Source of the DNA: Bryoerythrophyllum caledonicum
Taxonomy: Eukaryota > Streptophyta > Bryopsida > Pottiales > Pottiaceae
Length of the DNA stretch: 64,000 nucleotides
NCBI GenBank assembly: GCA_963971425.1
Contig: OZ020525.1
Coordinates: forward strand, 12,530,187-12,594,186
Direction: 5' to 3'
Shown: positions 46,089 through 57,447 of the stretch, piece after piece
Numbering within the stretch: position 1 is the first letter of the stretch
Layout: each line of letters starts with the position of its first letter
Program-made: the position numbers and the translations under genes
The notes under the pieces: model-generated
What the model was told of the DNA's origin: nothing
Seen by the model: the letters and a program-made list of their open reading frames with translations, nothing else
Database searches by the model: none

Positions 46089-47412
46089 AATAACCCATGT
46101 AACTAGTCAAACTAGAAGCTAACCGCTTATGTTCTGCAACCACTAATGAAACAATCCAAGTCAGGCAATTTAAATCCATGGCCTGACCAAGTAAAAATCG
46201 TCTCTTTGGTTCTGAAATCCCAGGCACATCGGTGGTGCCAGTGGGAAACCCCATGGCTCTCTCTCTCTCATCTGCATTGGGCTCTACCATCTCTGGAGAC
46301 ACTGAATCCCAAACAAGTCCAGGTCCATTATCCTTGAAAGCATAAGACCTTGCAAAATTAACCAACGTGGGCAAGGCCCTACGTGGTTCCCCCTTGCGGT
46401 TAACCACCGCTTATGGGACCTGGTCATCGTGATACACGCGCCGTGGTGTCCTGTGAGGATCCAAAATGTCACTCACATACACATCTGGGCGTTTAATACG
46501 ACCCACCACGGACTGTAGCAACTCTGCTGGTGCCAGGTTTGTCCACCACAAGCGTGGTCTATGTGCCCTGGACCCTACTGCAGCCGCATCGATTAATACT
46601 GGTAATCCCAGAGTCTGATGGATCCTATGCATACTCTCGAGTGTCCTGGACCTCGAACTGCTCACCACGGGTACGTTCTCCACAATATAACCAGGCGGTT
46701 GCCTCTGTGAAGTCTGAAGCAATCAAATCACTCTAATTATGTCAAAGAACCTGGAAAAACGGGAATCCTTTAACCCATTCTGATTGCCTGCCATAGACAT
46801 GCCTTGGCAAGGCCATCCTGCAATGACAAGGTCTACAGGACCCACACGGTGAATGTCATCGTCTGACAACAAAGAAATATCACCCACAAGAGTAGAGAAA
46901 GAGGTTTTGATGGCACTAGTGGCCAACAATTCTGGAAATTGAGTCCTCAGTCTCCGTGCGTGACGTTTGGCCACATGTCTTGCTGCTTCATCCACATCCA
47001 CGTAAATGTAGCGCTTAACCTTGATCCGAGTTTGTAAAACAGCTGCCAAGCCTGTGCCAATGCCTCCAAATAGTTCCAACAACACGATTCCATCTGTTGG
47101 TGCTTTCCAATGGATGGTGGCAATGTCTAATGGAGGTCCTAGGTCTTGGTCAACTCCAGGCTCCTGTTGCATTTGTGGTAGCAAAGAATGCTGCCATGCC
47201 TCTTCCACTGCTAACTCCGCGGCCTCCCTCAACTGGGTGGTGTTACTCCACGCCGCCTCAATCCCAGGTCTGTATCCTTCTTCCTCTCCACCACTCGTGT
47301 TGCCCATGTAGACATCCACCTTCTCTAAAATGTGGTCAACCATAGAAGGATCCTCAAAACCTGTCTGAAACCATGAAGGTTTCATGTTCATACATCCAGA
47401 GAAGGTAAACAC
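46080..47412 (-). pseudogene. DNMT3-like C5 cytosine DNA methyltransferase inside pol
   Basis: Motifs occur in standard order. Motif I is LLELFGGIGTGLAAVL (about 47082-47035), the cofactor-binding loop. Motif IV is LVIAGWPCQGMSMAG, with the catalytic Cys in PCQ at 46812-46804. Motif VI is YIVENVPVV (ENV at 46680-46672). Motif VIII is SRAHRPRLWWTNL (from 46572), which resembles the AHRxR-F/YW-NLP pattern of DNMT3 enzymes. Motifs IX/X are RAMGFPTG and RRFLLGQAMDLNCLTWIV. It would transfer methyl from S-adenosylmethionine to cytosine C5. Two stops break it (TGA near 46723, TAA near 46409); each could come from one C-to-T change. It is in frame with Gag and protease, so it was part of the polyprotein and not a nested gene. 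No target-recognition homologue can be named. Confidence 0.88.
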
Positions 47413-47508
47413 GTCAGCTAAGTTACCAGTAAGAACTCGAACAAATCAAGTTGGCAGCTGAGCCTTCCGCCCATCTCTTGCTTGCCATCCTGGTCTATAG
47501 CTTGCTGA

Positions 47509-47967
47509 CTACTCCCAGAAATCCAAGGTGAATCCCATAGGGTATAACACCGCCGAGCCCACCAAGACATCATACGACTTGGCCTCCGTAACGATTGCCT
47601 TCACCTTCATAGAACTGGCATCTGCCACATCACTTTGGTTGAGTTGTAATACCAACTCAGCCCTTGTGATCCCTGTCGCGTGCTCTGTACCCCAAATGGA
47701 TGTGCTAATGGTCCAGGGACACTTCTCCAAAGTATCCCCAGTTAATCCCAACCCTTCCATAACAGACGCTCCCAGCATCAAAGGTTGAGCTCCCGAATCC
47801 AGAAGCACACGTCGAGGTACAAATGTCTTCCCCTTAGGCCCAACGAGTTGGAAAATACCTTGGGAATTATCAACCACTACCACACCAGGGGTAATGGATG
47901 ATCTCTCAATCGCAGGTCTAGCGGCCATTGTCTTCACACGCATCGATGCTGAAAGCAGCCCCTCCAC
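47509..47967 (-). pseudogene. Aspartic protease of the gypsy element
   Basis: The diagnostic block is VLLDSGAQPLMLGASVM (D-S-G active site followed by the hydrophobic flap region), with VLVGSAVLYPMGF near the end. It is in frame with Gag upstream and with the methyltransferase downstream. The frame is interrupted by TAG at its end and by another TGA about 70 bases later. The enzyme would cleave the polyprotein. Confidence 0.78.
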
Positions 47968-48009
47968 GCTGTCACTCTGGCTCTCCTCTGCTTGGACTAT
48001 CTCTGTCTT

Positions 48010-50480
48010 CTACACATTCACCCACGTGGAGTTATCCAACTCACACATTGAGGCTACACTTTTGAAAACCTCTGCCACACTGAAGCCATCATGTGACAAC
48101 ATCTTAGCAGAAAATAACGAGGCTTCCCACACGGAAGTAGTTGCCTCCATAAGTGCTCCAGAACCTCCTATGAGTCCTCCAGCTCGTGGTAAGGCTTGTG
48201 TGGGGGTTGCCACTGGTCGTGATGGAGGTACCATGGATGACGTGGGTACCATCTCTTCTAACATGAAGGATTGAGGCAACCTAGCTTGTCGATTATCCTT
48301 TCCATGGTGGGGATCCAGAGTTGGACTAGCTCCACGTGGAACATCCTTAGAACTTGGAGTATGGCTCCGTGTGAGGGCATAGGCCTCCTGTGTGCCATCC
48401 CTGATGGCAAGTGCCATACCACTCAACATAAAGTCTCCAAATTCATCATCTACGGAGCTAAATCCGCCCCCAGCATGAAAACTGTGAGTAACTTGAGGCT
48501 TGCGACCTACCACATTGGTATTGGCACTCATAGCTTCCATCTTGGCCTCCAACTCGGCAAATTTGGCCTTCCAGCTCTTCTTCTCCCCTCCAGTGGTCTT
48601 GGACTCCTTGTCATTGCCTCCTTTAGCTCCCTTGCTCCCCGTGGGCTTCAACTCTGGATGAAGCTTCCAGCAGCTGGCCTCTACATGCCCCTTGGCACCA
48701 CAACCCGAGCAAAAACCTCCAGTCTGAGGTGTGGAAGTCTTACCTTCTTTGCAATCCTTCCTCTGATGTCTTGGCTTCCCACATTTGAAGCACAAGGCAC
48801 CAGACTCTGCAGTATACGAAGGAATGGCCACCTTGACCACCTTAACCTTCTCTGGGACCTTCTCTTCACGTTTGAAAAAGCCCATGGCTGCCTTCTCCTT
48901 CAATAAGTTTATCTCAATCCGCTCCGAAGTCTCAAAAACAAACCGTAGTGTCGTGGGTACTCCCAATCGCAACGCCTCATTGCGAACCAAGGTCTTCAAC
49001 TCCTTATCCAGGATACTGTACCAATGTTGCACTGCCTGTTGTTCTGTAACTCCGTGAGTGGCTGAGATTAGTCTCCTTAATCTCGCATGAGCCTCTCTCA
49101 GAGACTCGTCACCTCCACGTGTGAAGGAACGAAGGGCCTTCATCTTATCCGCCCTCTGTCCTTGGTAATCTCTATGGAGTTGCACGAAGAATCCCACGGT
49201 GGGATTGAATGGAGGTGGATGATTTACCAGCACCTCTGATTGCTCCACATCCTCCGTTGAGCTCGTGCCTTCCTCCATCTTCCCCTTGGACAAGAGTGGG
49301 GGAGTCACCCTCGGTGCTCCACCGAACACGTCCACGTAGTTCGGTGCGTAGAAGTCCCTCCAGGCCATGATTTCAGTGAAATAAGTCGCCTCGAACTCTC
49401 CGTAGTCCGCCAGTGGCGCTCCTTCCAGACACCCAAACAAGGCCCGCCACACCATGTACGGATTGAAGTTGGGGTTACGTGACTTCTGGAGTTCACACCA
49501 CATGGTGAACTCCCTCTTGAAGTCATCGACTTCGATGGTGCCCGTGGCACCTGAAAATCTTCGTACCCCTCTTTCTCCACCTCCATATGGTGAAGCCATT
49601 TCCTCCCAATCAAAATATGATTGATAAGGCTTTATGGGTAAGACTGGAACCTGAACACTCACTTGCGGGCTTTCTAAAAATTCCTCCTCTTCCACCAGTG
49701 GCAAAGCACTCTCCTCTGTCTCTTCCGATTGACCAAGAATTTCAGACAACACTCTCTCACTAGCATCTACTGAGAAGGGGGTGTTTCTACGTGTAAACCC
49801 GGGACCCTTCCAGTTCTCCACATTGCTAGTTTCGTGATCTACTCGAATAAATGCCAGGCTTCATGGGTCCCTCTCATCTCTGGGGCATAGATCGTAGATG
49901 TCACTTCCCAATCCAATAACTCTAAGTTTAGAGTATCCCACACACTCGAGGCACGCTCTTGCCACGTGTTAACCTCCCACTGCCAGGTAGTGTGGAATAA
50001 AAATCCTTCGTTCTCGAACTCGGTGAAAATGAGGGAGAAGGTGGGTAACTGGATGCCTGAAGAGAAGTCCTCAACCTCTACACCATATCTGGATCCAGAA
50101 TTTCGAAGAACCACGGCCTTACCTCTAGTTACCAAGTCTTCGACCCCCACTTGCCCACGAGCACGGCACAACGGTGCTGGAATTCCCTCCTTTGTCCAAA
50201 GTGAACGAATCTTCTGGACTTCACCTAGTGAAGTCCAATACTTCACTGATTCCGCACTCAACACCTTCGTGCCTGGTTTGTACAAACTCTGAGGCCCCGT
50301 GCGAGATTTTGCTATGGGAGAAAGTTCAAAGTCCCCGTGGCTACCACTTGCTGTGGCTGGGGAACCTTTCACTCATAAGCTCTGCAAAAAATTGATCAAG
50401 GTGTCCAACACCTCCTCATCAATTGCCACTTTCGGCCCACTAGTCCTCTCGGGTTTCTTAGCCTTACCTCTTCCCTCCAT
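48010..50480 (-). pseudogene. Gag of the gypsy element
   Basis: The start is the ATG at 50480 (MEGRGKAKKPERTSGPKVAI). A TGA follows about 36 codons later, and a one-base frame change lies near 49850. The main open stretch (49821-48010) carries the retrotransposon capsid region (REFTMWCELQKSRNPNFNPY; RSFTRGGDESLREAHARLRR) and two CCHC zinc knuckles: CFKCGKPRHQRKDC and CSGCGAKGHVEASC, with a Lys-rich linker. Gag packages the RNA into particles; the knuckles bind nucleic acid. It ends at a TAG that may be original or mutational, because protease follows in the same frame. Confidence 0.82.
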
Positions 50481-50764
50481 GGTCCATCACTGGAATCCCC
50501 AATATCCTTAAAATATTCAAACCATGTTAATAAAATCCCTACACGCTTCCACTTTACCTCCCACCAGGCCCTATGAGCATGAGTCACCTCTCAACCTCCT
50601 CATAATCAACCTTGATCCTCAGGTGCTCTCACATGCAAGCCCTTCCTGACCTCATACGAGTACGACAACCACACATACAATTCCAGTGCGGATGTCGTGC
50701 ACAAGTCAGAGCTTACACCGTAAAGCTGTGTCTCTGCAACCAGGCAAATGTTTCCCACTACTAG
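50481..50764. other. Leader upstream of Gag
   Basis: This should be the 5' untranslated region of the gypsy element. I searched for a tRNA-complementary primer-binding site (such as TGGTATCAGAGC) and did not find one. Confidence 0.4.
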
Positions 50765-51735
50765 TTATCAGGCCCAAGCTCGGTTACCAATCCCCACAGC
50801 CGGTCATCAACCCGACTGCCGGTTGTCAACCCAACTGCAGGTCATCAACCCCACAGCCAGTCAACAACCAAGGGGCCGGGTATCAACCAAGCGACCCGGG
50901 TACCAAACATGCCAAGGGTTTCAATCCCTAGACCGGTTATCAACACTGACCAGGTTATCAACCCTGGTCAGGTTATCAACCTCGGCCCTGGCTATCAACC
51001 CGTTGCTAGGGTACCAATTCTGCTGCCGGGTATACACCACTGCCCCGAATATACACAGCTGCCCCGGGTCTATACTACTTCCGGGTATCAACTACTGTCC
51101 CGGATATCAGGCTGTGCGCGGATATCAACCTCACTATCCGGATATCAACCCACTGTCCCGGCTGTCAACCGCAGGACCGGGTATAAACTGGAACGACCAG
51201 GTATACATCAACAAGAATTCGGGTATAAGTAACAATTGAAAATAAGCAACGGAGAGGGTATCACTACATCAGCTGGATATCTTTACCACACCCGGGTATC
51301 ATCCCCCCTGCTGGGTACGCTCTCAACGGATATCATACCCCGAACAGGGTATCAACGTCTAAGACCGGGCAGCAGTAGCGATCCGGGTACCAGGCATCAG
51401 GCCGGGTACCATGCAAGAGGTATCAGGTGGACATGGTATAAGCATAGGAAACCGGGTATCAACAAGAACCAAGTATCAACCAGCACCGAGTATCAAGAGC
51501 ACATAAGGGTGTTAGAACATAGGCGGGTACCAACCACTAATCCGGTTACAAGTAGCACAGACAGGATATAAATGGCAGAGACCGGGCATACGTAGCGATG
51601 ACCGGGTATAAGAGTCAACAGGTATCAACTGAACAGCACGGTCTAATCCTTAGGCCGGGTAAAGGTAACGGGCTGGATGTAAGTAAGAGGCCGGGTATAA
51701 GTGACAGGCGGGAATCAGTGACAGGCGGGAATCAG
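50765..51735 (+). repeat. 19-20 bp degenerate minisatellite (~45-50 units)
   Basis: The core CCGGGTATCAAC recurs with spacing of 17-22 bases, mostly 19-20. Early units such as CCGGTCATCAACCCGACTG are exactly 19 bases. Units diverge towards the right (GGTATAAGT forms). It lies directly upstream of the gypsy Gag and may belong to its 5' region. Confidence 0.88.
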
Positions 51736-52870
51736 TGCCAGGGTTGTCAACGCCTGTCTGTACGCACACCGCAACTGCCTGTGCAAGACGCAACTCCCGC
51801 GTCTGTCTGTACGCGCAGACCCAAACGGTGCCGTACCACAAATCCCCTTTCTATACACACCGTGTCTGCACCCTACGCCCAAACCTCACTCCTAGTTCTA
51901 CACACACTCCTCACGTGTGCATTGCCCATCGTCACACATCCAACAACCTCAGCCTCAAGAAGTACCACCACTAGTCTCGCCAATGACACTCCCTGCGTCT
52001 CAACTCTCGTGTCCGCACACAAATCCCATGTCTACGAACACACGAGCCAGCATACCCTACTCCTCGACCAACCCCATTCAATGCGCGGACACTGCATTGC
52101 CGCTCTTCACTCAGTCTCGCAGAAAACTTGAACGAGATCTACGCTCAATACAACGACATTTCTGCACACAAAGAAAACCGAAACTTCTCGCCTTGAACGT
52201 GAACTCTTCCTTGAACGACGAACACGTCTTCCCTCGACGAGTAAAATCCTCGCACCAAAGCATGCTCCTGACGAAAAACAAAACCTGCAACCACCAAACG
52301 CCGCCTTTGCACAAACCCACTGCAGCTGCCGCCTCTAGGAGCGCATGTCCTCCTCTGCGCGCTTCAGTGCTCTTGGTTCCTCCAGCTCCTGGAGCCGGAA
52401 CCTCCACGGCCACCACTTGGCAATGAACGATCGCCTAATATTGTCGAAGACGAAGGTGTGAGAACGAAGCGCAATGCGGGGAACACGACGGCGACGACGG
52501 AATGAGCGCCAAGTCGGAGACGTTCGGCTGGGTCGCCGTAACAGCCCGAGAATCACGTTTCAAGCTCGAACGCCACCTTCACCGTGAGGCCGTCGTAGGC
52601 CGGCGCAATAGACGGCTGCTCCTCAACCGACGACAACGACGACCACTCCTCCTACTGCTAGCCCCGCTCTTACCGGCACTCCATGCACACGCCGCATTGC
52701 CCACGCCAACGTCGCCCTCGCACAGCCCTGTGTCGTCGACTCTCTCATGTCGACTCCAGAGTCCGCGCACTGGCTGCCAGCTCCCTACGAAAGTGGATCT
52801 GCTACTTCATCCTCGGATGAAGAGACAAGTCAACGGATCTTCATCCGTGGTGTAGTGGAAAGTCACTCTC
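51736..52870. other. GC-rich stretch of unknown nature
   Basis: Several ORFs overlap on both strands, but none shows a domain. It may be LTR or leader of the gypsy element, or a host gene fragment; a minus-strand piece around 52560-52600 (AYDGLTVKVAFELET) is the most protein-like. Confidence 0.3.
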
Positions 52871-54400
52871 CACCACCTCTCCTCTAACCTTATCTAATGA
52901 ACCTCATCCATCTTTTCTAAGTATGCTTGAGGTTTTGCAAAAAAAATTTCAGCACTAAAAACATTGCTCAAAAACACCCTACACACAACATTTTGAGGGT
53001 TTTAAGTGTCACTAAATCACTAGGAATACACTCATATCTTAGTGATGATCTTTCTCAAGTAATTAAATAAGTAGAAAACACTCATAAACTACACAGAGTC
53101 AAGCCAATGCCATTCTTAAAGAATGGTCGCATAATAACAATGAAGTTTAAGAAGTGCACGCAAGCACGCACTCTCTCACTCCATCACGTGGGAGACTCAA
53201 CTTGAGAAAGATGAGTCTCCCCACACTACACGTGGAGGTCATTTGGACTCCAAGTCCCAAATGAGGTGTCAAAAGACACCACCAAGGCCCTAAAAGTCAA
53301 ATAACACTAATACTAACTCTAATTAACAACTAAAGCTAGCATCTAGGGTTTCCTTGGGCCATTTAACCTCCTAGTTGGTTTACAACGCGTAAACCAACCT
53401 CCACAAATCCTCCAACGCGTCGAACCTGACAATATTCTTCTCATATTTATGAAATTCAAAAGTACCTATAGTACATGCAAAGATTTGCATTTTCTTTTAA
53501 AGAAGATTTTTTTGGAAATAGACTAAAAATCTAATTTCAATTGAAATTAGAATTAAGTAGGGTTTTCCTACACTGTCTATTATATGCCACATGAAATTGT
53601 TGCACTATTTGCATATGTCAACAAAAGTTAATTGTAACTTTTTAACCATAAGTCGGATTTCTACAAAAAAATATGTCTACCAAAAGCTAATAAAAAATTG
53701 CCAATTCTATAAAAAATCTCAAAAAATCATTCCCAAGTTAAGAACATGGTACCCTACATAAACTCAAAATGTCCCTACATAAATCATTCTTATTCCCTAA
53801 AGAATGAAAATACCTGCGGTTGATCGTGTTCTTCTTCTTCTCCATAATATAAACTATAGTCGAAAGCATGATGATCCCAATGATAAACTCCAAAATTTGA
53901 AAAAAATGATATAAAATATAGATAATATTTAGAATCACCTATAATATAAAATACAATAATATCACGTTATATCACATTATGTAGCCATGATATTGTATTC
54001 AATTCAATCTGAAAGTACAAATTTCTTAAAAATTCACCAGTTCATTTAAAAAGTACTCCTTTTGATGGTTATAACTTTGAATATATCACTAATACTTAAA
54101 TAAATTCCAACATAAAATCAATATCTTGAATATAATTGATTTAAATATGGAGGTTGATACTTCATTAAAGATAGAAAAATATCTCATAAAATTTCTAATA
54201 TATATTTTAAAATATATTATTTTTCAATTGAGTTTTGAACATATACACAATTCAATGATGAGCACATATTAAATTTTATACAAATGCAATAGTAACTAGG
54301 ATAGTAGGCATATCCCCTCTTCCTATACACCAATCCAATTTGATATAAAGTTCAATATATACTATCATGTTCGGATGTAAAAATAAACAAGAGTTAACAA
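52871..54400. other. AT-rich non-coding stretch
   Basis: I see no gene. No repeat shared with the rest of the window was noticed. Confidence 0.4.
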
Positions 54401-54780
54401 TGCAAATGTTTGAATATGCTACTGACTAAGTGTCAAGCATAGTTGTCAAAATGTACAACATATTACTGTTCACAGATGCATCTGTTCGATAAGCGTTGAT
54501 AGAACTACAAATGGTTGCCAACTGTTGGAGCCCCGTAACTTTCTTTTACATTATCCAAATTGGACATATGAGATTTTTCTCGGAATCTACAAAAAATGTA
54601 GATGCCGAAAAACATCTCATATGTCCAATTTGGATAACTTTTGAGAAAGTCACGGGGCTCCGAAAGTTGGCAGCCATTGTTATAACTGTGAATCAGACAG
54701 GTGCGTCTGTGAACAGTAGTATGCCGTCCGTTTTGACAAACTTGGTTCAAAACCACCATGATCTTCTATACACATTTGCA
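54401..54780. mobile_element. Long foldback element with nested inverted arms
   Basis: A core of 251 bp (54466-54716) has ends CTGTTCACAG and CTGTGAACAG, each bordered by TA. Inside, long arms are nearly complementary (TCCAAATTGGACATATGAGA and its mirror; GGAGCCCCGTAACTTTC and its mirror). Outside the TA pair the complementarity continues without gaps (TTGTCAAAA...CATA on both sides, then TGCAAATGT/ACATTTGCA). The true ends may therefore lie near 54401 and 54780. A transcript would form a long hairpin. Confidence 0.65.
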
Positions 54781-56207
54781 GAATTCTAGTTGAGACATCA
54801 TAAAGCTCTTTTGTAGACCAAAGTGAGGGTAATAAACCAAAAGGAGGGTATCTGATTGAAACTTCGGGTAAAAGCTAAATCTCCAAAACTAGTTCTAAGT
54901 GAGTTTCTAGAGGTCCAACACACTCTTCCACACTTCCTTGGAAGATTCTAGTTCCATATGATGAAAGAATTGAATGATTGAATGATGACGAGGTATTGGG
55001 ATAAGTGATGAGATGAGTCAGGGAAAGTGGAGGAGTAAGTACCAAGGAAGTAGTCTCCAAGCGAGTGGCCGCCACCCCCGTCGCGGGGCACAATCCCAAT
55101 TACTGATCAACTAAATTGGGTCACTTTCCAATCAGTCATATCAATTCACATGATATCATGTATACAAGGATATATTTTGCATCCACATATCCAATTGGTT
55201 TCCAACCAATCGCATCACACACCTAGTGATACACAGTTCTTCCAATTTACTCAGCAATCACTAATTGCCACTAACTCCAGTTGATTCTCTTTTCAATATC
55301 GATTACCTTTGAATCTCAATCACTTCTGAGTCAGTCACTTTACCACATTGGTGACATGCAGCCGATGGAATGCACGTCATTGACTACCTCCAATTGCCTT
55401 AAAATTAATCCAAACACACACACACTGTTATTCAATTCTCAATATGCAATTCACTTATCACACATGCAAGTACAATTACACAAGTGCTCCACACTTAAAT
55501 AAATAAAACACAATTTCCAATTGGTTCACACAGTCACACAATCAACACATGCAGTTACTCCCATTGCACATAATTTCCAAAGTAAATATTTTTTTATTAT
55601 ATATTTTTATGGAAAAATTCTGTAATACTCCAATAATTCTCCACACAGTAAAACGCAACTCCAACAAAACCACAAAACACCACAGTGCATCAAACTTCTA
55701 CTGAGGAGGAAAGGAGCTTCTGCATCACTAGCATGCAGACTGGATTCCAATCGGTACTTTTCTCAACCTTGTTCTACCTCACATGCACCACATCGGTTCA
55801 AATTTGACTTTTCATCTACCAATCGGGTCTAAGTCCTTAACTATGAGTTTGATTGGCTCCCAACTAACAACCGCTAGCTAGTTACCATAAAAAGAGTCAT
55901 CCTATTGGTAAATGCACACTTTTAACTTAAAATTTCTACCAATTGGAAAAACTAACTATTTATCCTACCACAAAGAGCTTGGTGATGATGCGGTTGTTTG
56001 TAAGTTTGCGACTTCTGCATCCCACGGAGACATGGAAAAGTCTCTCACCAATGACACGATAGCAGCCATTAGTCTGGAGTAGCATAACATGGATCAGTGG
56101 ATATGAACAAAAACAAAAACGGCTCAACAAAATGAAAAGAAAATTAAATGAAAATGTACTTACTCAATCGGTTTCTTCGCGTGACTTGACGGATGGGCAC
56201 GTCAATA
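54781..56207. other. Non-coding stretch
   Basis: It is rich in CCAAT-type words but shows no gene, RNA or repeat that I can support. Confidence 0.4.
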
Positions 56208-57262
56208 TCAGGTGTAGCCTGAGGCGCTGAAGTGGGAAACTTGGACGTAAACGGCTTGCTCAGAAATCTTGAACTGAGAGAGCATTGCTTCAAAGACAAG
56301 GAAGTCATTCTCAAGGGCTGCAATGTGACGGCCAATGGCGGTGCAAGCTCGAATGGAATTTCCTAGTGACAGAAAACAATCGTCATGGGCAATCAAAGTA
56401 GAATTAGAACTAGAGAATGGAAACACGGTGCAAGAATATGTACCAATTGTCGCGGTGGTGTCAAGGACCACAACTCCTAGCTTTGTCAGTGCAGCAATGG
56501 GCATCTGGAGGAAGACCGGGTTTTTCTCGCGGGCGCCTCACCAAGGAACGCAACCATTCATGGACTCACACTTAGACGAAGTAAAGTTGAAGAGGACGTT
56601 CAATTCCGAGACCCCCATTCTGAACTCCACGAGATCTTCATCCATAGCAATCAAGAAGCAAATATCTTCCATCGCATTGTGGATGAAGAGAAAATTTCAA
56701 AATTGTCGACACCGAAACAATTTTGAAATGGAGTTAGAAATTGAGTTACAAATGGAATTAGAAATGGAACTCATTAGAAATTCATTGCGGAAAAGATGGA
56801 AGACACCGTTAATTGGATAGTGAAGGTGACCTTAACTCTTGGATTTGTATAAGAGGAAAGTGGAAGGTCATTGATTCTCCACTACTCTCGGTGCAATTTC
56901 AAATTATAAGACGCAGCGTATGAAAAGAAGTTTGTTTGGATATCAGGAACGTCGCGGGCAATCACCAGCATGGCACCTTCTTTGTGGAGAAAATTCTCCG
57001 CAAATTCGAACAAGTAATCCACATCTTTGACTGAATACTCGTTACAGAGTGGAATATGAGTTGCGTTCACAGAGATTCCAGGAAAGGAGAGACCATCTTC
57101 ACATCTGCCATAATCAAATCAAACCCGGAGTATTTGCAGTGAAGCGAGAGTGCGGCGCTCCTAGTCTCTTTCTTCAATTGCACAGGAGGTAAAACAACAT
57201 AGAATGAGAAAGAAATGTGCAAATCAATCACTGCTAAGAAAGAAGGTTGATTATGAGGCGAA
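56208..57262 (-). pseudogene. Amino-methyltransferase-like gene (permuted N6A/N4C type), broken
   Basis: Reading the minus strand: PPVQLKKETRSAALSLHCKY then SGFDLIMADVKMVSPF (position of motif IV, where D-P-P-Y/W is expected; the PP is absent); after a frame change, FAENFLHKEGAMLVIARDV; a TAG; WRINDLPLSSYTNP; then HNAMEDICFLIAMDEDLVEF and, after a TGA, GAREKNPVFLQMPIAALTKL, GVVVLDTTATIGNSIRACTA and IGRHIAALENDFLVFEAML. The last part matches the order EK-P...L...VLDpF-GsG-T...A...lgR...iE-D of motifs X and I in permuted amino-methyltransferases, with an intron 56455-56368 inside motif I. The GsG loop is TIG. It could instead be another Rossmann methylase. Two stops and one frame change make it a pseudogene. 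It faces away from the GC-rich minisatellite at 57448. Confidence 0.45.
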
Positions 57263-57292
57263 AGGGTCGTAAAACCAAATAAGGCAGGGTTG

Positions 57293-57345
57293 TTCGGTCG
57301 TCCGTCCGTCCGGTAGTGTCCGTCCGTCCGACTGTCCGTCCGATA
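57293..57345 (+). repeat. CCGT/GTCC tetranucleotide repeat flanked by a short inverted repeat
   Basis: Runs of GTCCGTCC recur. AGGGTTG at the left and CAACCCT at the right are inverted. It is small, and its role is unknown. Confidence 0.6.
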
Positions 57346-57447
57346 AGGGTCAACCCTGGTTTGATCATGACTCGAGGTAAATCAATTTACCCACTGCCAC
57401 GAAGGTCACTACGTGGCTGACACGTCGTCAACAAGGTCGCGCACGTG

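Larger units (their letters stand above)
42633..50480 (-). mobile_element. Ty3/gypsy retrotransposon with DNA methyltransferase and PHD finger
   Basis: Gene order on the minus strand is Gag, protease, C5 cytosine methyltransferase, reverse transcriptase, RNase H, integrase, PHD finger. RT before integrase places it in Ty3/gypsy. From about 49.85 kb to 46.09 kb all parts share one frame, and from 46.09 to 42.63 kb another, so the original was apparently a single long polyprotein with two later frame changes (near 49850 and 46030-46090). At least ten in-frame stops interrupt it. No LTR pair was found, so one or both ends are lost, very diverged, or beyond what I can match by eye. Confidence 0.88.

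Noticed and set aside
46030..46090. Programmed frameshift between the methyltransferase and reverse transcriptase
   Set aside because: The frame change passes through an A-run (GGAAAAAGC) and could be programmed, but another one-base shift near 49850 in Gag and many stops make simple mutation likelier. Intact sister copies would decide.
48271..48906. 211-codon plus-strand ORF opposite Gag
   Set aside because: It is the antisense shadow of the Gag frame, which has clear zinc knuckles on the minus strand.
42633..50480. Stop-codon readthrough or an altered genetic code in the gypsy element
   Set aside because: All three stop types occur inside frames, and the host genes in the window use normal stops and contain none internally.
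40000..53500. A pair of LTRs around the gypsy element
   Set aside because: I compared the flanks by eye and found no matching direct repeats or primer-binding site; claiming LTRs would be unsupported.
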